The position numbers and the translations under genes are program-made. This document shows positions 57,301 through 64,000 of a DNA stretch of 64,000 nt, piece after piece. Positions within the stretch are counted from its first letter, which is position 1, and every line of letters begins with the position of its first letter. Below the pieces are notes generated by a model. That model saw only the letters and a list, made by a program, of their open reading frames with translations, did no database searches and was not told the DNA's origin. Where the stretch lies: positions 7,822,001-7,886,000 of the forward strand of contig NC_059545.1 in the NCBI RefSeq assembly GCF_905220415.1. The letters are read 5' to 3'. Origin of the DNA: Colias croceus (taxonomy: Eukaryota; Arthropoda; Insecta; Lepidoptera; Pieridae).

Positions 57301-59851
57301 GGCGAAAAAAACTTAATCCTTCCACCAGTTCCTTTCTACCTTCCTCACTTAGTCTTGAAGGCTGTGGCTGTTGTTGTCTTTGGGGTGTGTGGTCTTGGAT
57401 ATCCATTTGTGCCGAAGATATATCCTCCATCGAGGGAAATGGCGTACCCCGTCCAGACATAGCATTTTTCTGTCTCCTTTGCTTCCGGCGGATACCAATA
57501 TTACTCGATGCAGCTGGCTGGGGGGTAACAAACAGATGAGACATTAGATGTTCATTTTTTTCACCCACAACATCTTGATTCTCCATAGTGTCAGGTAAAA
57601 TAAGGGGGGTATGTTCCGGTAATTCTACACGTATTGGGCTAGGAGGCACGTAAATAGTAAGCGCTTTTTTATAGGTACAGTTAAACTCTGACATTATCTC
57701 GCGTAGTCTCCTTTCTTTTTTAAACACCGGGCAAATTTTTTGTAGTGCCATGTGGTTACCAGAACAGTTAACACAACAGAATGATGTAACTGTACAGTTT
57801 TCGTGGTTTTTAGCACACTTGGGGCAAACAACTTTCTTAGAAGGGCACACCAAACGCCTATGGCCAAACTTCCAACATCGAGAGCACTGCGTGACAGGAA
57901 AAACATAAGGATCCACATTGATACGTAAGCCATAAATGGATACATGACTGGGAAGAGCTGACCCTTTAAAACACAGTCGGATAGCTTCGCATTTCTCCCA
58001 AGAACTCACACCCTTGTCATTAAAATTTCTCTGATTTAATCTCTTTACGGAAATTAATTCGATGTTGCTTGATATATTACGCAATAATTCCTCCTCAGAA
58101 ACATCCAATTCAATATTTTTAATTACTCCATATGACATCCCCACCTCAGATGACCTTTGACATTTCCATCCCAAATCTTCAAAAGCCTTGCACTCGACAA
58201 AACGCTTTGCAAATCTCTCCTCCTCGAATGTAATGCTCATTTTATATTGTAATAAATATTTAATACGACATATACCGCCAATCTTATTTTCGCTGAATAA
58301 ACGAGCTAATGTGAACTGTTTAGGTAACACAGAACTGCTTGTGACAATTACTTCAATTTTTTCCTCCATCTCGTTTATACTGCCTGCACGCACAACTTTA
58401 CGCTTTCTAGAAACAATATTCCAATCCTCCTCCGACGAATTCTCCTCCCGTATCCTCGACCTCTTCCTATTCACATCCTCTGTTCCCATATCTAATACAT
58501 CACCGCTTTCAATAATCCGTTCGTCCGATCCGCTTACATTAATCTCCGCAATATCAACTCCACCAACTTCGCCCGTATTGTCTAAGTCATACGGCTCGTT
58601 TTCCATAGTGCGCTGACTCGACCCGGCCGCGGGTCGAGCCGTGCAATGATAAGATAAGATAAGGTACGAAGATAAGACAAAGCTAGTACAAACACAACCA
58701 ATCGAAAGGAATGCGTATGCACAACAACGAGAGGATAGTTGAGGTAAACGTTAATTCAAGAAGAGGGTAGTTGGATATTTTATAAACCCGGGATAATATT
58801 ACGCTGATATATTTTTTAAATTTAAGCAGATGTTGATAGTAAAAAGCCCATAAAACTTCTTCTAGAACTAGGTTATCTCGTGTACGAAATGTTGACATAT
58901 CCGTCCAGTAGTTCCAGATAGAACGCATACAAACATACTATTCAGTGGTCCGACTCGTTAAATATATGTACGAGTTAGTGCAATACAGTAATTGCATAAT
59001 TATCACGACACCTTAGCGGGATGACGTCAGAAAAACAAAATGACTATGAGAAAGAAGTTCTTAGTGTTTTTCTGATTCAGTAACAGGTAACAAAAACAAA
59101 AAAATTAATCGTAGGTAGGTTCGACTTGCCCTCCTGACCGAATCTTAGTCGCAGGCCGCGGCGGCTAATCTAGTCTGAGACGAGCTGTTAGGTACTCCTC
59201 AGAAATTATGCACGAACTTTTTTAACAATACCTTTTCTAGACCCGTTACACACGTTGTATATAATCCATTACAAACTAAACAATGATTACACCCATCCTG
59301 TACCTTGGAATTTGTATCTACAAGGCACAAAAGAGAAGATGTCCGTTTTCCAGAATGCGTCCTATTACATAAGGAACATTCCCGAGTACTTGAAATAACT
59401 GCTTTGTACCAGAGGTTAGACGTAAACAAGTTTAAAGTGTATTTCTTCTTAATAAAATATTTCCTTGATAAGAACCGAAGTAAATACATTTTGAACAATA
59501 TTTTCAACTTGCTTGCTGAAATTATGCATTTTTCCTAAATTCCGTCAATTATTATTGTAACTGTTTTATACTACATTTTTGCAGCAGTGACTCAAGAATA
59601 TTTAAACGATGTACTAATTAACAATAAAACATTTCATTGATTTGTCACCATTATTCCAAAACTGCCTATTTTGGTTCTGTATGACTCAATGTATACCGAA
59701 AGGACTATATTCACAGTACCTTATGTTCGTCGAATTTGAGCACGAATTCCAGTATTTCCGCAAACTGTTTCACCAGGGCTTGCTGCTGCTCCAAATGCTG
59801 TGTTGGACTCATACCACCGCCGACGAGTGACCCCAGTAGTCTTGGTACAAC
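39384..59851 (-). CDS. Cyri: CYRI/FAM49 Rac1-interacting protein, C-terminal three coding exons (partial)
   Basis: The exons in coding order are 59720-59851 (44 aa), 46704-46981 (92 codons plus 2 nt) and 39384-39648 (ending TGA), joined in frame. Family signatures are SPTQHLEQQQALVKQFAEIL, MKTPAIQNDFSYYRR, ANRMSLFYAQATPMLK, LRVMVGLIILYDWVHPSGAF and LLNALRYTTKHLN. CYRI binds active Rac1 through a DUF1394 fold shared with CYFIP and restrains the SCAR/WAVE complex at lamellipodia. The N-terminal exons, including the expected MGxLL myristoylation start, lie beyond the right edge: nothing in 59852-64000 resembles them. The introns are 7.1 and 12.7 kb and are filled by LINEs. Confidence 0.93.
39853..42500 (+). 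mobile_element. R1-like LINE, 5'-truncated, with 15 bp target duplication
   Basis: The direct repeat AGCTAGTAGGTATGT flanks the insertion at 39853-39867 and 42486-42500. The inserted copy ends in a ~22 bp poly(A) run (42464-42485) preceded by a GC-rich 3' UTR. The body is far more GC-rich than the surrounding intron and has one open frame. The endonuclease part is missing, as expected when reverse transcription stops early. It lies in the CYRI intron in antisense orientation. Confidence 0.9.
39864..42149 (+). CDS. Reverse transcriptase ORF of R1-like LINE (761 codons, 5'-truncated)
   Basis: RT blocks appear in order: NVSPGPDGIPSRAW (~residue 148), YRPVVLLDEVGKLLERIL, YGFRRKRSTLDAI, SLDIANAFNTLPW (motif A), GVPQGSVLGPLLWN (motif B) and YADDTLV (motif C, Y at ~370). 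A C-terminal CHWCPSEEDTADHTLSVC gives the C-x2-C...H-x4-C finger of R1/I-type LINEs. The end is basic (RRRRPFRRRRR). The frame is intact, so the copy is young. The ATG at 39864 comes from the genomic target duplication, not from the element. In the full element this would be the second half of ORF2 after an APE endonuclease. Confidence 0.85.
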   Translation: MSQLRSFCVAARRAYTRCRRRRHTDAEEAQLYAAYRSCVVALQEAISRSKAEAWEEMISGLDRDAWGRPYQWVRQKIRPRAPPLTQSLEPQFLDRVVASLFPDRERHPPPSMASRNVAPQEESDDAVVVPSVAREELESAADRLKRKNVSPGPDGIPSRAWALALPTLGSRVERLFSACVQQGQFPGRWKSGNLVLIKKPGRPGDSPSAYRPVVLLDEVGKLLERILAARLVDHLERVGPNLSNCQYGFRRKRSTLDAILCLKTVAVDVVSRGGVLLAVSLDIANAFNTLPWTCILEALRYHRVPTYLLRMIQSYLSDRSVSYLSRDGWRQRPMSCGVPQGSVLGPLLWNIGYDWVLRGEHLPGVGVLCYADDTLVTARGNCLSEAAQLATAGVDLVVNRIRRLGLKVALEKTEALCFHGPRRAPGAGSCVQVGGVSIEISQTMRYLGIFLDGRWSFAEHFRRLAPRLTGAAGALGSLLPNLRGPGDGCRRLYTGAIRSMALYGAPIWADSLSARTRPLLRRPQRVMALRISRAYRTVSFEAACVLAGTPPWELDAAVLADVYRRIAGSRSSGLEPNPEEVSRWRASARERLMEEWVRRLENPTAGVRTVEAIRPVLLEWCSRRHGALTFRLTQVLSGHGCFGRYLCRVAIREPTMTCHWCPSEEDTADHTLSVCPAWSVARQRLVAAVGPDLSLPSVVRAMVGGSRSWRAVVAFCEEVMVRKEEAERVREGNPLADPMRRRRPFRRRRRVAVASDRDLPP
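42501..46703. other. CYRI intron sequence, no gene seen
   Basis: AT-rich intron. An imperfect foldback with CGTAGCGTT and AACGCTACG arms lies at about 43160-43240. No exon or long open frame is recognisable. Confidence 0.45.
48413..48582 (-). mobile_element. Helitron-like element, complete ends
   Basis: On the minus strand it starts TCTTATATATAAAAATGAAT after an A and contains CGGCTGAACCGATTTCGATA. It ends GGGGCGGACCGCTAG before a T. It is the inverse relative of 26354-26522. Confidence 0.75.
49307..52750 (-). CDS. LINE ORF2, main part: endonuclease C-terminus, RT, RNase H
   Basis: About 1140 codons are open. The APE endonuclease tail is visible (LILGDFNAHHVGW near residue 40 and GSDHLIIKLS near 120). 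RT follows: APGCDDISFSMMRHLP, FRPISLLSCICKIFHSIL, FFDIKSAYDNLD, LAQGDPISPLLFN and YADDFVLFA (~558). Next is RNase H with the acidic residues in YTDGSKCASSGGAA (~857), HMELIAIAEAL and LTDSKSSLQHL. A terminal finger CIDCGIVEDVQHILMEC closes the protein. RT plus RNase H plus a CCHC ORF1 is typical of the I group of non-LTR retrotransposons. The N-terminus is supplied by 56866-57153 across the nested insertion. Confidence 0.88.
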   Translation of the reverse strand, partial: SSNVGIELLHIKILNCRHIEHILSVYCPSTVPTSQNDWDYVFSGFGGKTLILGDFNAHHVGWSYKSDQRGAQVLNASIDNNFIYLNNGNFTRLRLVDGVLQQSTPDISFVSTDLATLFSWKVTNESLGSDHLIIKLSSSTYDRRSFTKRRNFNNCDWDAYTLFLEQSFNNFNIPSNLQDFYDLFEHTLVSAADRLIPYKKIPQFFCDKFKPKPYWNAEVSKAVAERRLALSIFRRCPSPANLDVLKEKISNAQRIIRIAKNKSWQRFCTSIDYSTSSSDMWRKMKWLKGHHVRSPGYMVNKDRAEALLVNLAPMYVCPAQPTFSSRNTKLESAITIQELDNSIKKSDTAPGCDDISFSMMRHLPLVGKLLLLQLYNAFLLIGFVPSQWRIAKIIPIPKPNHEVNTPPAFRPISLLSCICKIFHSILNKRLEWHFESNDLFSHSVVGFRRSRGCFDSLTFLVSHIQSSFSTGATTVACFFDIKSAYDNLDISAVLKTLDEVEAGSKICNYLWSYLSERRLRIEAEGGVVTRCTGRGLAQGDPISPLLFNVATYKICKNIQSVKVSQYADDFVLFASNKNLFRAVQDVQSAGNIFINFLNGLGLTISTSKSKVCVFKRGTNRTLVDLSFDNDLLPVVNDVKYLGMWLDCSLRWKKHIEEMVVKVSRHINILKVLAGPGWGIHQKHIRRLYISLIRSRIDFACFLYDNAAKSSLLKLDKVQNQALRVIGGYIRSTPIHVMENDLCLPPLFIRRRYLAGKFWLKCRSCKNSLTTTALNELFSLSRSRYWNNKKLPLLVQSQAGLSSLSLQSCGRLEMFSMDTWVSNINVQDFISDTIPSVDRAKRTYHHHTLESICSQFILNKYGAHHKIYTDGSKCASSGGAAVLDSFLGCSLKFKVNSEISIMHMELIAIAEALAYIQSLNFGHFVILTDSKSSLQHLARCASQVRGVPIAYKILELILNLKANNKEVILQWIPSHIQLKENDEVDLLAKQAAIDGVPLEVAPLYSDHFKYVRNKCLSDWQVYFDERSREKGIWHRTIQPHVPRYPWLDEIVCDRRTLTTILRLRSGHIPSNKFAHLMQKADSPLCIDCGIVEDVQHILMECVRNAQFRQQNDIFRCINNVGCVNSILTCPSSAEVRVLVRLTDVGLQK
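53880..54068 (+). mobile_element. Helitron-like element inside the hAT copy
   Basis: It starts TCCATACTATAATATTATAA after an A and ends GGGCGGACCTCTAG before a T. It is almost identical to 12291-12472, so it is recent. Confidence 0.8.
54153..54310 (+). mobile_element. Helitron-like fragment with snap-back 3' end
   Basis: It contains GTATATATAAAAATGAAACC and CGGCTGAACCGATTTCGATA as in 26354-26522. After ATGTAGAGAAAACGTAAATA the sequence turns back into TACGTTTTCTCTACATGAGA, an inverted copy of its own last 20 bases. The CTAG end is absent. Confidence 0.65.
55110..55530. mobile_element. MITE with ~50 bp terminal inverted repeats
   Basis: The left end ATACAGGGTTACTTGTAAAA and the inverse of the right end (ATACAGGGTTATTTGTAAAA) continue together through CACC(A/G)GCAACCTCGCAGGAC. 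TA-rich sequence borders both ends. The interior is 320 bp with no recognised coding. Confidence 0.8.
56244..56457 (+). mobile_element. Helitron-like element with 5' internal triplication
   Basis: The start repeats (T)ACTAATATT three times before GTAAATGTGAAAGTAACTCT. The end is GATGCCGCGGGCGGAAAGCTAG before a T, as in 16546-16768. Confidence 0.75.
56866..57153 (-). CDS. LINE ORF2 N-terminus (APE endonuclease start), cut by insertion
   Basis: The frame begins MDDDDRVSIINIIQWNCQSL and contains LSETWL and GYGGVAILTH, the first blocks of an APE-type endonuclease (metal-binding N in QWN and E in SETW). After HKVREFLKL it runs into unrelated sequence and stops. Its ATG overlaps the ORF1 stop by eight bases in the word ATGGATGA. 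Confidence 0.85.
   Translation of the reverse strand: MDDDDRVSIINIIQWNCQSLRPKLISLESLLNHEKIHVAVLSETWLMRESDLRITDYNIFRSDRIDGYGGVAILTHKSVKSGHKVREFLKLWAPP
57146..58606 (-). CDS. LINE ORF1, gag-like CCHC zinc-knuckle protein
   Basis: 486 codons, intact, starting MENEPYDLDNTGEVGG. An acidic N-terminus is followed by a basic stretch (NRKRSRIREE, SRKRKVV), then an RNA-binding central part. Zinc knuckles start at residue 241: CSRCWKFGHRRLVC (C-x2-C-x4-H-x4-C) and later CVNCSGNHMALQKIC. The C-terminus is glutamine-rich and helical. In the I and jockey groups ORF1 coats the LINE RNA. It directly precedes and overlaps ORF2. Confidence 0.85.
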   Translation of the reverse strand: MENEPYDLDNTGEVGGVDIAEINVSGSDERIIESGDVLDMGTEDVNRKRSRIREENSSEEDWNIVSRKRKVVRAGSINEMEEKIEVIVTSSSVLPKQFTLARLFSENKIGGICRIKYLLQYKMSITFEEERFAKRFVECKAFEDLGWKCQRSSEVGMSYGVIKNIELDVSEEELLRNISSNIELISVKRLNQRNFNDKGVSSWEKCEAIRLCFKGSALPSHVSIYGLRINVDPYVFPVTQCSRCWKFGHRRLVCPSKKVVCPKCAKNHENCTVTSFCCVNCSGNHMALQKICPVFKKERRLREIMSEFNCTYKKALTIYVPPSPIRVELPEHTPLILPDTMENQDVVGEKNEHLMSHLFVTPQPAASSNIGIRRKQRRQKNAMSGRGTPFPSMEDISSAQMDIQDHTPQRQQQPQPSRLSEEGRKELVEGLSFFRLLAKLCNVAFSKQSLEEKIYHIVTMCTQWIISKVVSSFSIEDLFESLKKNG

Positions 59852-62800
59852 CTACAAAAAAAAAAAACATTATTAAAAGAGAGTCTTACAAAAAAGATGA
59901 AGTATTTACAGCGAAGAATCTTTACTATCCACATTAATTAATAAGGCTAAACGATCAAGTACCTACCTACATGTAAATATTATTTTGCATATGATGCTAA
60001 ATGACTATGCATTAACAATTAGTCATTATATCAAAGTAGGACACAGTCAAAAACATGCGTTTGAATTCAATAGTAGCTTCTCACCATGGTAACTGGGTAA
60101 AAATAACCTGATTATATCTGGTTGAAGCTATTTTTACGTACAAAATACGGCAAATACAATAAAATAAATATAACTGTATTTGGCAATACAAAATTAACAA
60201 AGCTGAATTCAAGTCAATTGTGATTAATTGCTTGCATATAAATCATCGAAACATTCGTGTATTTGCAGTACCTATGCTGTATGTATATGATGCTTAGTTT
60301 TCAGAATTCAACTGAAAAATGACCGATTGTAGGGTCGTACTCTAAAAATGACTATTGGTAAGTAGGTACACCTCTTATAAGAATTCGAAATAATACTAAT
60401 TTCTGGTATTACAAACGTGAAGAATTGAAATAAGCAAAGTAAAGAAGAGCTTGGATATTTAAAGCCAAATTATTATTGATTGATTAATTGTCATGATTTA
60501 GGAATAAATATTCATAAGATTTGTGTAGTACACGTATAAAAGAGAAACCCAATAATGGGCATCAAGTACCTATGGAACAATTTGTGGTATTCAACAAAAT
60601 TATGTTTAATTGCTTGAGATGTAATGATCTAAGAATGAATATTTGAAAGAGTTAAGACCTATTACATGCAATTTAGGATCATGAAAGCTGAGCTGCGTAT
60701 ACTATAACAATGAGAGTTAAGACTAAACGAAGGTCGAATTGCTTTTCAGGCATACCATTTACGTATTTATTATTACGATGAAAATAATATGTATTTGAAA
60801 ATATATAGGAGCAAGAAAAAGGGAAGGAAATTAGTGGTACCTTAAATGATATTTTGCCAAATAACAAATTTTTCAGATTTGGTTGAAAATATATTTCAGT
60901 TAATAAAGCCCGTTTTGTGCTTGTATGCTTACGGTTGTATTATTTGTTACATAAAACCACAATTAACGGGATGATAATTTTCATCAAACGGGCTAAACGT
61001 TTCAATAAATGCATTATGTGTAACTGGCGCGAAGCCAAGTTATTGATGAAAAAAATTCGCGCCATATTGCTGATTTGCTGATCACCATGCGTATAAAGTG
61101 TGCTGAAGGTGTATTGCATATACTCTGTACACGTAAAGCTGTAACATCGAAGGACCTAATGATCAAATTACACATAAAAAATACATTTACTATAAAGTAT
61201 AAACAAAAAAGTTATTATATGAAACACCAACGTTCTTTACTTACAATAACAGAAGACAGTGACTACGTGAAATAAACACAATTTGTTTTAGGAGTAATGC
61301 CAATGACACAAATGTACACTGTAATAAGTTGGTTAAAACAAAAGTAGGAACTTTACAAAGAGGTCTTTGCTTGGACATTTTCACGTTAACTTAGAACAAC
61401 TTCTTGAAGGCTTGCGAACTTATTGCCTTGGTAATAAAAGTTTTACGTATACCTCAAGGACCTTTACCAGTCATAACTAATATGTCCCCAGTCACAAAGC
61501 ACGTAAGTCATAATTGTTACTCAATAATTGTAAGACGGAAGTTTAGCGTCATATAACCACTTGCTAAATGGAGAAGGAAACGTGACGTGCCGCGATAGCT
61601 ACCGATTCCCTAGATCCGCATGCAGTTGAACGACCGTGCAAATGGGAACGGTTTGAATAAAATATTAGTTTCTAGTAAACCCGGTCAAACGTGAACCATC
61701 TGTTGTTTTGTTTTCCATAACAGTTCCTTTATGCTTTGTCGGCATCGCCCTCTACTCTACATAGTTTAAAATTGCATGTAAACTTAATTGGTCCCCTTGT
61801 GGATCTATCTAGCTAGGGGGTCTTTCTTATAATTTACTATGGCTAGCGTGAACTTTGATATTTCGTAAACACGCAAACAGTTATCACATTTTGCAAGTGT
61901 TGATTATAAATTATTGTTTTTTTAGTTTATATCAAAAAATCTTCTAGGTTTAATAGCATTCAGCTTCCTCATTATTTACAGTCAAAGCAATTTAAGTAAT
62001 TAGAAATATAGGTTAAGATGATTTTGGTTCGTTGCCAGCGTTTGACTTAAAAGCTGCAATATCCAATTTTGGCCAAATTTGCGTCATGCTAAATGATAAA
62101 AGCTATCATCGCAATTATTAAACGTTCATTTTAAAGGCAGGTATGAGGTAAGTAAGAGAAATGCATAATAACGGAGCAGTCAATATTAGCTGCTCTTTAT
62201 TATTAAATCAATCTATACATACAGCGAATTCATTGAACCAATAGAAAATGATATGTCAATATAACAATTGAACTCGATTGTAAATCGTCAGAATATCAGG
62301 AAGTAGTTACAGCAGTTGATTAAACTCGATGGCTGCGAGAGTGCACGTTAGCAACCATATTGTCTTGGTCTAATTCATATCCTAGCTGAGTTAGCAATGC
62401 AAATGATGCCCAAATACGCCCACCTATTGGGGATTGGTACATTCCTCAATAGTAATAATGTTGCATAGGTTGATACTTGATAGTATAGTTAATTTATTGA
62501 TGCTCGTATAATTTATTGGCGCCTCTATCTAAATGTGAATAAATATGAGTAGAAATTATTATTTTTATATTGCGCTCACATTTAATGTAAAACAATCTGC
62601 AAGTAAAACTTATCAGAATAATGTTATTGTTTGCGGTTTATTTTTAAACTAAATAATTAAATATTATTCCCACTAGCAATTTCACGATACGTTGTCTTGA
62701 ATGTAGTCCCCAAAAACGATAGTGCCTTTGTCTAAAGCAATTACATCACCACTAAAAATAGCAGAAAGTCCTTTGTCCTGTTCTCATTAAAATTCAATTC

Positions 62801-63971
62801 TTTTATGGACAAAAGGATAAAAATGAAAAGTCAGGGCTTTCAGCTGGGATTTAATTACGATGATATCATACTTAAAGAGGTCAGTAAAATAACCTTTTGT
62901 TGTTATTTAAAGAATTCAATGACATAACACGACAAATGTATGACTGGTTTGGTAAAATTAAAAGTATTATAAGAATCAAATGCAAATTATGCTTTTGTAT
63001 TACTACTTATATTTGCATACTATTGTTTTCTCATATTTTGCAGTAAAGAATTAAAATAAAATAAAATAAATAAAATCAACATTATAAAGTCGATTGTACC
63101 TACTGTAACAGTAACTTATCCAATTAGTACCTACAGGCTACAGCCCTATAAAGTTTACAGGGTGGATTTTCAATTTGAATTCTGATTTGAATATTATTTG
63201 TTTTGTTCAATAGTGCAACGCTAGGAATATTACTTCTAGTAATCATAGTTAATATGTTTGTACAGTAAGATAATACCCAAACAGGAAATCATTAAAATAT
63301 TTTATTACGTAAGTATGTATCTTACAAAAGCTTGACCGATATTTGTTCACTGCGATATTTTGAAAACAATGTTGTTATTTCCTTCACGACATTCCCTACT
63401 AACAAATTTATATTTTAAATGCATTTTTACTTGAGACTTGCGTGTTTGTGGACATAATTCTATCTGATAAGAATTATCATTACCTACCTACATGAGATCT
63501 TCAAAAATAAAACTTTTTGTACTGTGAACGGAGAAATTGTATTGTCTACCTACAGTACTCGGATATTACTTATCGCAAAGATTATTGGGTAAGTAATTAT
63601 TATCTAAAGTCTACTATTCATACGATAAAATACAATGTCTCTTTCGATTGCCATAGTCGATAAACTAATTCGTTCTATCGTCCATCATATTTCCTAACAT
63701 TGACCCTCTATTTCAGATACTGTCATTTTGTTTGTATATTTACATGATCCAGTGACACCATGAGACTGAATTAATTGCGGTGAATCACGCATATACTTAG
63801 GTGAGTCACGTGGTATTCAGATTCCGTACGGCTCGTGGTCGGATCGCTATGTTAGGGTTTACATTTATTATATAAGTAAAGATTTCTAGTAAATTTAAGG
63901 ATTAATTAATAATTACACTAAATGGAATACCAGACAAATTCTGGGACTTGGAAGTTATCGCTTATGATAGA
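59852..63971. other. CYRI upstream intron, no exon recognised
   Basis: About 4.1 kb of AT-rich sequence upstream of the first visible CYRI exon. I looked for the preceding CYRI coding blocks and the start exon on the minus strand and found none. A 40-codon minus-strand frame at 62320-62442 is the only segment with unusual codon-like composition. Confidence 0.5.
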
Positions 63972-64000
63972 CTAGCTGTGCTTCGCGGTTTTACACGCAG
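63972..64000 (-). mobile_element. Helitron-like element cut by the window edge
   Basis: The minus strand ends GCGAAGCACAGCTAG before a T, matching the 3' end of 8982-9197. The rest lies beyond the window. Confidence 0.6.

Larger units (their letters stand above)
49161..58735 (-). mobile_element. Full-length I-like LINE with 10 bp TSD, split by a nested insertion
   Basis: The direct repeat AACGAGAGGA occurs at 49161-49170, next to a 20 bp poly(T) (the poly(A) tail of a minus-strand element), and at 58726-58735, 120 bp upstream of ORF1. Between them, on one strand, are ORF1 (57146-58606), the start of ORF2 (56866-57153) and the rest of ORF2 (49307-52729). The shared target duplication shows that both halves belong to one insertion. 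About 4.1 kb of foreign sequence (about 52750-56880) interrupts the endonuclease region. It lies in the CYRI intron in sense orientation. Confidence 0.85.

Noticed and set aside
58188..58616. 142-codon plus-strand frame
   Set aside because: Antisense shadow of LINE ORF1 with low-complexity serine and leucine content.
59852..64000. Search for the CYRI start exon
   Set aside because: No segment matches the expected N-terminal blocks, so the 5' exons are taken to be outside the window.

Overview
This is an AT-rich insect nuclear window, most likely from a moth or butterfly. The evidence is split genes with short GT-AG-bounded exons, dense small repeats, and at least a dozen Helitron-like elements ending in CTAG|T of the type common in Lepidoptera. 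Every host gene I recognise is a eukaryotic single-copy gene assembled from exons. There is no bacterial, viral or plasmid content.

Host gene layout, left to right: (1) 66-498 (+), last two coding exons of a protein disulfide isomerase ending in an RDEL-type ER-retention signal. (2) 5762-15128 (-), a complete 13-exon TOM1-like VHS/GAT endosomal sorting adaptor of 499 aa. (3) 15794-20579 (+), a complete 9-exon DRC3 (LRRC48) axonemal nexin-dynein regulatory subunit of 554 aa, divergent from TOM1 across a ~665 bp shared upstream region. (4) Two tandem copies (-) of mitochondrial enoyl-CoA delta isomerase 1 (ECI1/DCI), copy A 22787-24982 and copy B 26672-29331, each with four coding exons and 279 aa, plus an exon-4 relic of a third copy near 21.45 kb. 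(5) 35312-37035 (+), a complete 4-exon NEP1R1 (TMEM188), regulatory subunit of the lipin phosphatase CTDNEP1, 132 aa. (6) 39384-59851 and onward past the window edge (-), the C-terminal three coding exons of a CYRI/FAM49 Rac1-binding protein, with two very large introns.

Mobile DNA fills the rest. Two elements carry THAP-domain first exons: a 1.16 kb one at 3.06-4.21 kb with a perfect 8 bp target duplication, and a ~5 kb one at 30.08-35.08 kb that itself contains a Tc1/mariner-like element with a decayed transposase and a hAT element with a TTF-type zinc-finger ORF. Foldback MITEs lie at 20.98, 22.17, 22.49, 36.31 and 55.11 kb. The large CYRI introns contain a 5'-truncated R1-like LINE (761 aa open RT reading frame, 15 bp target duplication) and a full-length I-like LINE (ORF1 gag-like, ORF2 EN-RT-RNaseH, 10 bp target duplication) split by a ~4.1 kb nested insertion.

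The strongest unexpected signals are: three copies of the extreme C-terminal TOM1 codons in a row, differing only at synonymous sites; the ECI1 duplication with MITE-filled versus empty paralogous sites and a swapped 5' end; the nested THAP/Tc1/hAT stack; and the I-like LINE interrupted by a block made of older repeats. I found no clearly new defence or enzymatic system.
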